Positions 5,921-6,333 of a DNA stretch of 6,333 bases are shown in pieces (positions within the stretch are counted from its first letter, which is position 1; each line of letters starts with the position of its first letter). Source of the stretch: an uncultured Oscillospiraceae bacterium. GTDB lineage: Bacteria > Bacillota > Clostridia > Oscillospirales > Ruminococcaceae. The notes under the pieces are model-generated. The model made no database searches. It was not told where the DNA came from and worked only from the letters and a program-made list of their open reading frames with translations. A program made the position numbers and the translations under genes. The DNA lies in the NCBI GenBank assembly GCA_934408835.1, contig CAKRVU010000078.1, positions 1-6,333 on the forward strand, written 5' to 3'.

Positions 5921-5946
5921 TCTTCTTTTCTGAATAGAAAACTGAT

Positions 5947-6333
5947 TTAAAGGCAGACACTTTGATTTTCTATTGACAATATGCCGTTTGGATTTTTGAT
6001 GGTAAAGTTCCAGGAGTCGGCGCACATTTCTTCCAATGTCTTTTCTGCTTTCCAACCCAATAAGCGTTCGGATTTGGAGGGATCCGCATAGCACTCTGCA
6101 ATGTCTCCAGCACGACGAGCTGTAATTCGATATGGGATTGAAACGCCGGAGACATTTTCAAATGCTCTGATTAGATCGAATACCGAATATCCTTTGCCTG
6201 TTCCCAGGTTGTAAGCGTCGATTCCTTTGACGGTTCGCACTCTGTCAATTGCTTTTTGATGTCCCTTTGCCAGATCGACCACATGAATATAATCACGCAC
6301 CCCTGTTCCATCGTGAGTTGGATAATCATCTCC
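5947..6333 (-). CDS. galE: UDP-glucose 4-epimerase, C-terminal part (5' end outside window)
   Basis: The last 128 residues of an NAD-dependent short-chain dehydrogenase-type epimerase that interconverts UDP-glucose and UDP-galactose in the cytoplasm, feeding the Leloir pathway and envelope sugars. The visible part opens with GDDYPTHDGTGVRDYIHVVD, the hallmark segment of GalE. AYNLGTGKGYSVFDLIRAFE, then ITARRAGDIAECYADPSKSE and LGWKAEKTLEEMCADSW follow, the substrate-binding C-terminal region in the usual order. The frame is open to the right edge, and the family's roughly 330-340 residues imply about 200 more outside. The end (PNGILSIENQSVCL) is some ten residues longer than in E. coli GalE as I recall it. 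It is the last gene of its transcript, closed by the terminator at 5874-5920. No other galactose gene is visible in the window. Confidence 0.96.
   Translation of the reverse strand, partial: GDDYPTHDGTGVRDYIHVVDLAKGHQKAIDRVRTVKGIDAYNLGTGKGYSVFDLIRAFENVSGVSIPYRITARRAGDIAECYADPSKSERLLGWKAEKTLEEMCADSWNFTIKNPNGILSIENQSVCL

Noticed and set aside
5804..6094. 96-codon minus-strand frame over the end of galE.
   Set aside because: Shadow of galE; its end crosses the galE terminator and the palindromes.
1..6333. CRISPR array, toxin-antitoxin pair, phage-defence or biosynthetic system.
   Set aside because: No regularly spaced repeats and no paired small genes or effector domains were seen on either strand.

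Overview
The window looks like chromosome from a low-GC Gram-positive anaerobe of the Clostridia; an Oscillospiraceae/Ruminococcaceae-like host is a guess. The grounds are sigma-A style promoters with 17-bp spacers, strong Shine-Dalgarno sequences, a lipobox-type ABC solute-binding lipoprotein, intrinsic terminators, and relics of an IS200/IS605 transposase and a large serine recombinase of the kind common in clostridial elements. No species can be named from the sequence alone.

Layout. Positions 1-2161 are a graveyard of mobile DNA. They hold an IS200/IS605 TnpA relic on the minus strand that runs off the left edge, a frameshifted coding relic of unknown family on the plus strand (about 436-1089), and the C-terminal two thirds of a large serine recombinase with many frame breaks (1302-2161). 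Positions 2162-2640 hold no convincing gene. A hairpin terminator (2645-2678) separates this junk from an intact tRNA-Leu(UAA) on the minus strand (2774-2860), which has a near-consensus promoter. The 3' end of the tRNA faces the relics, as expected if a tRNA-targeting element once sat here, but I see no repeated tRNA end that would prove it.

From 2861 rightwards the DNA looks like maintained host sequence, all read from the minus strand: a small XRE-family regulator (3209-3523) with short palindromes just upstream; an orphan family-5 (OppA/DppA-like) peptide-binding lipoprotein (3944-5596) ending in two back-to-back terminators; and the C-terminal part of galE (UDP-glucose 4-epimerase), which enters from the right edge and ends at 5947 with its own terminator.

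The 350-bp gap between galE and the binding-protein gene is the most structured non-coding stretch. After the galE terminator come two related 16-bp palindromes whose centres are 21 bp apart. They overlap a candidate promoter and lie just upstream of a second, better one. After these comes a roughly 160-nt leader with two mutually exclusive hairpins. This suggests that the binding-protein gene is individually regulated. I see no complete new system; the regulatory architecture of this gap and the layered relics are the parts most worth a second look.
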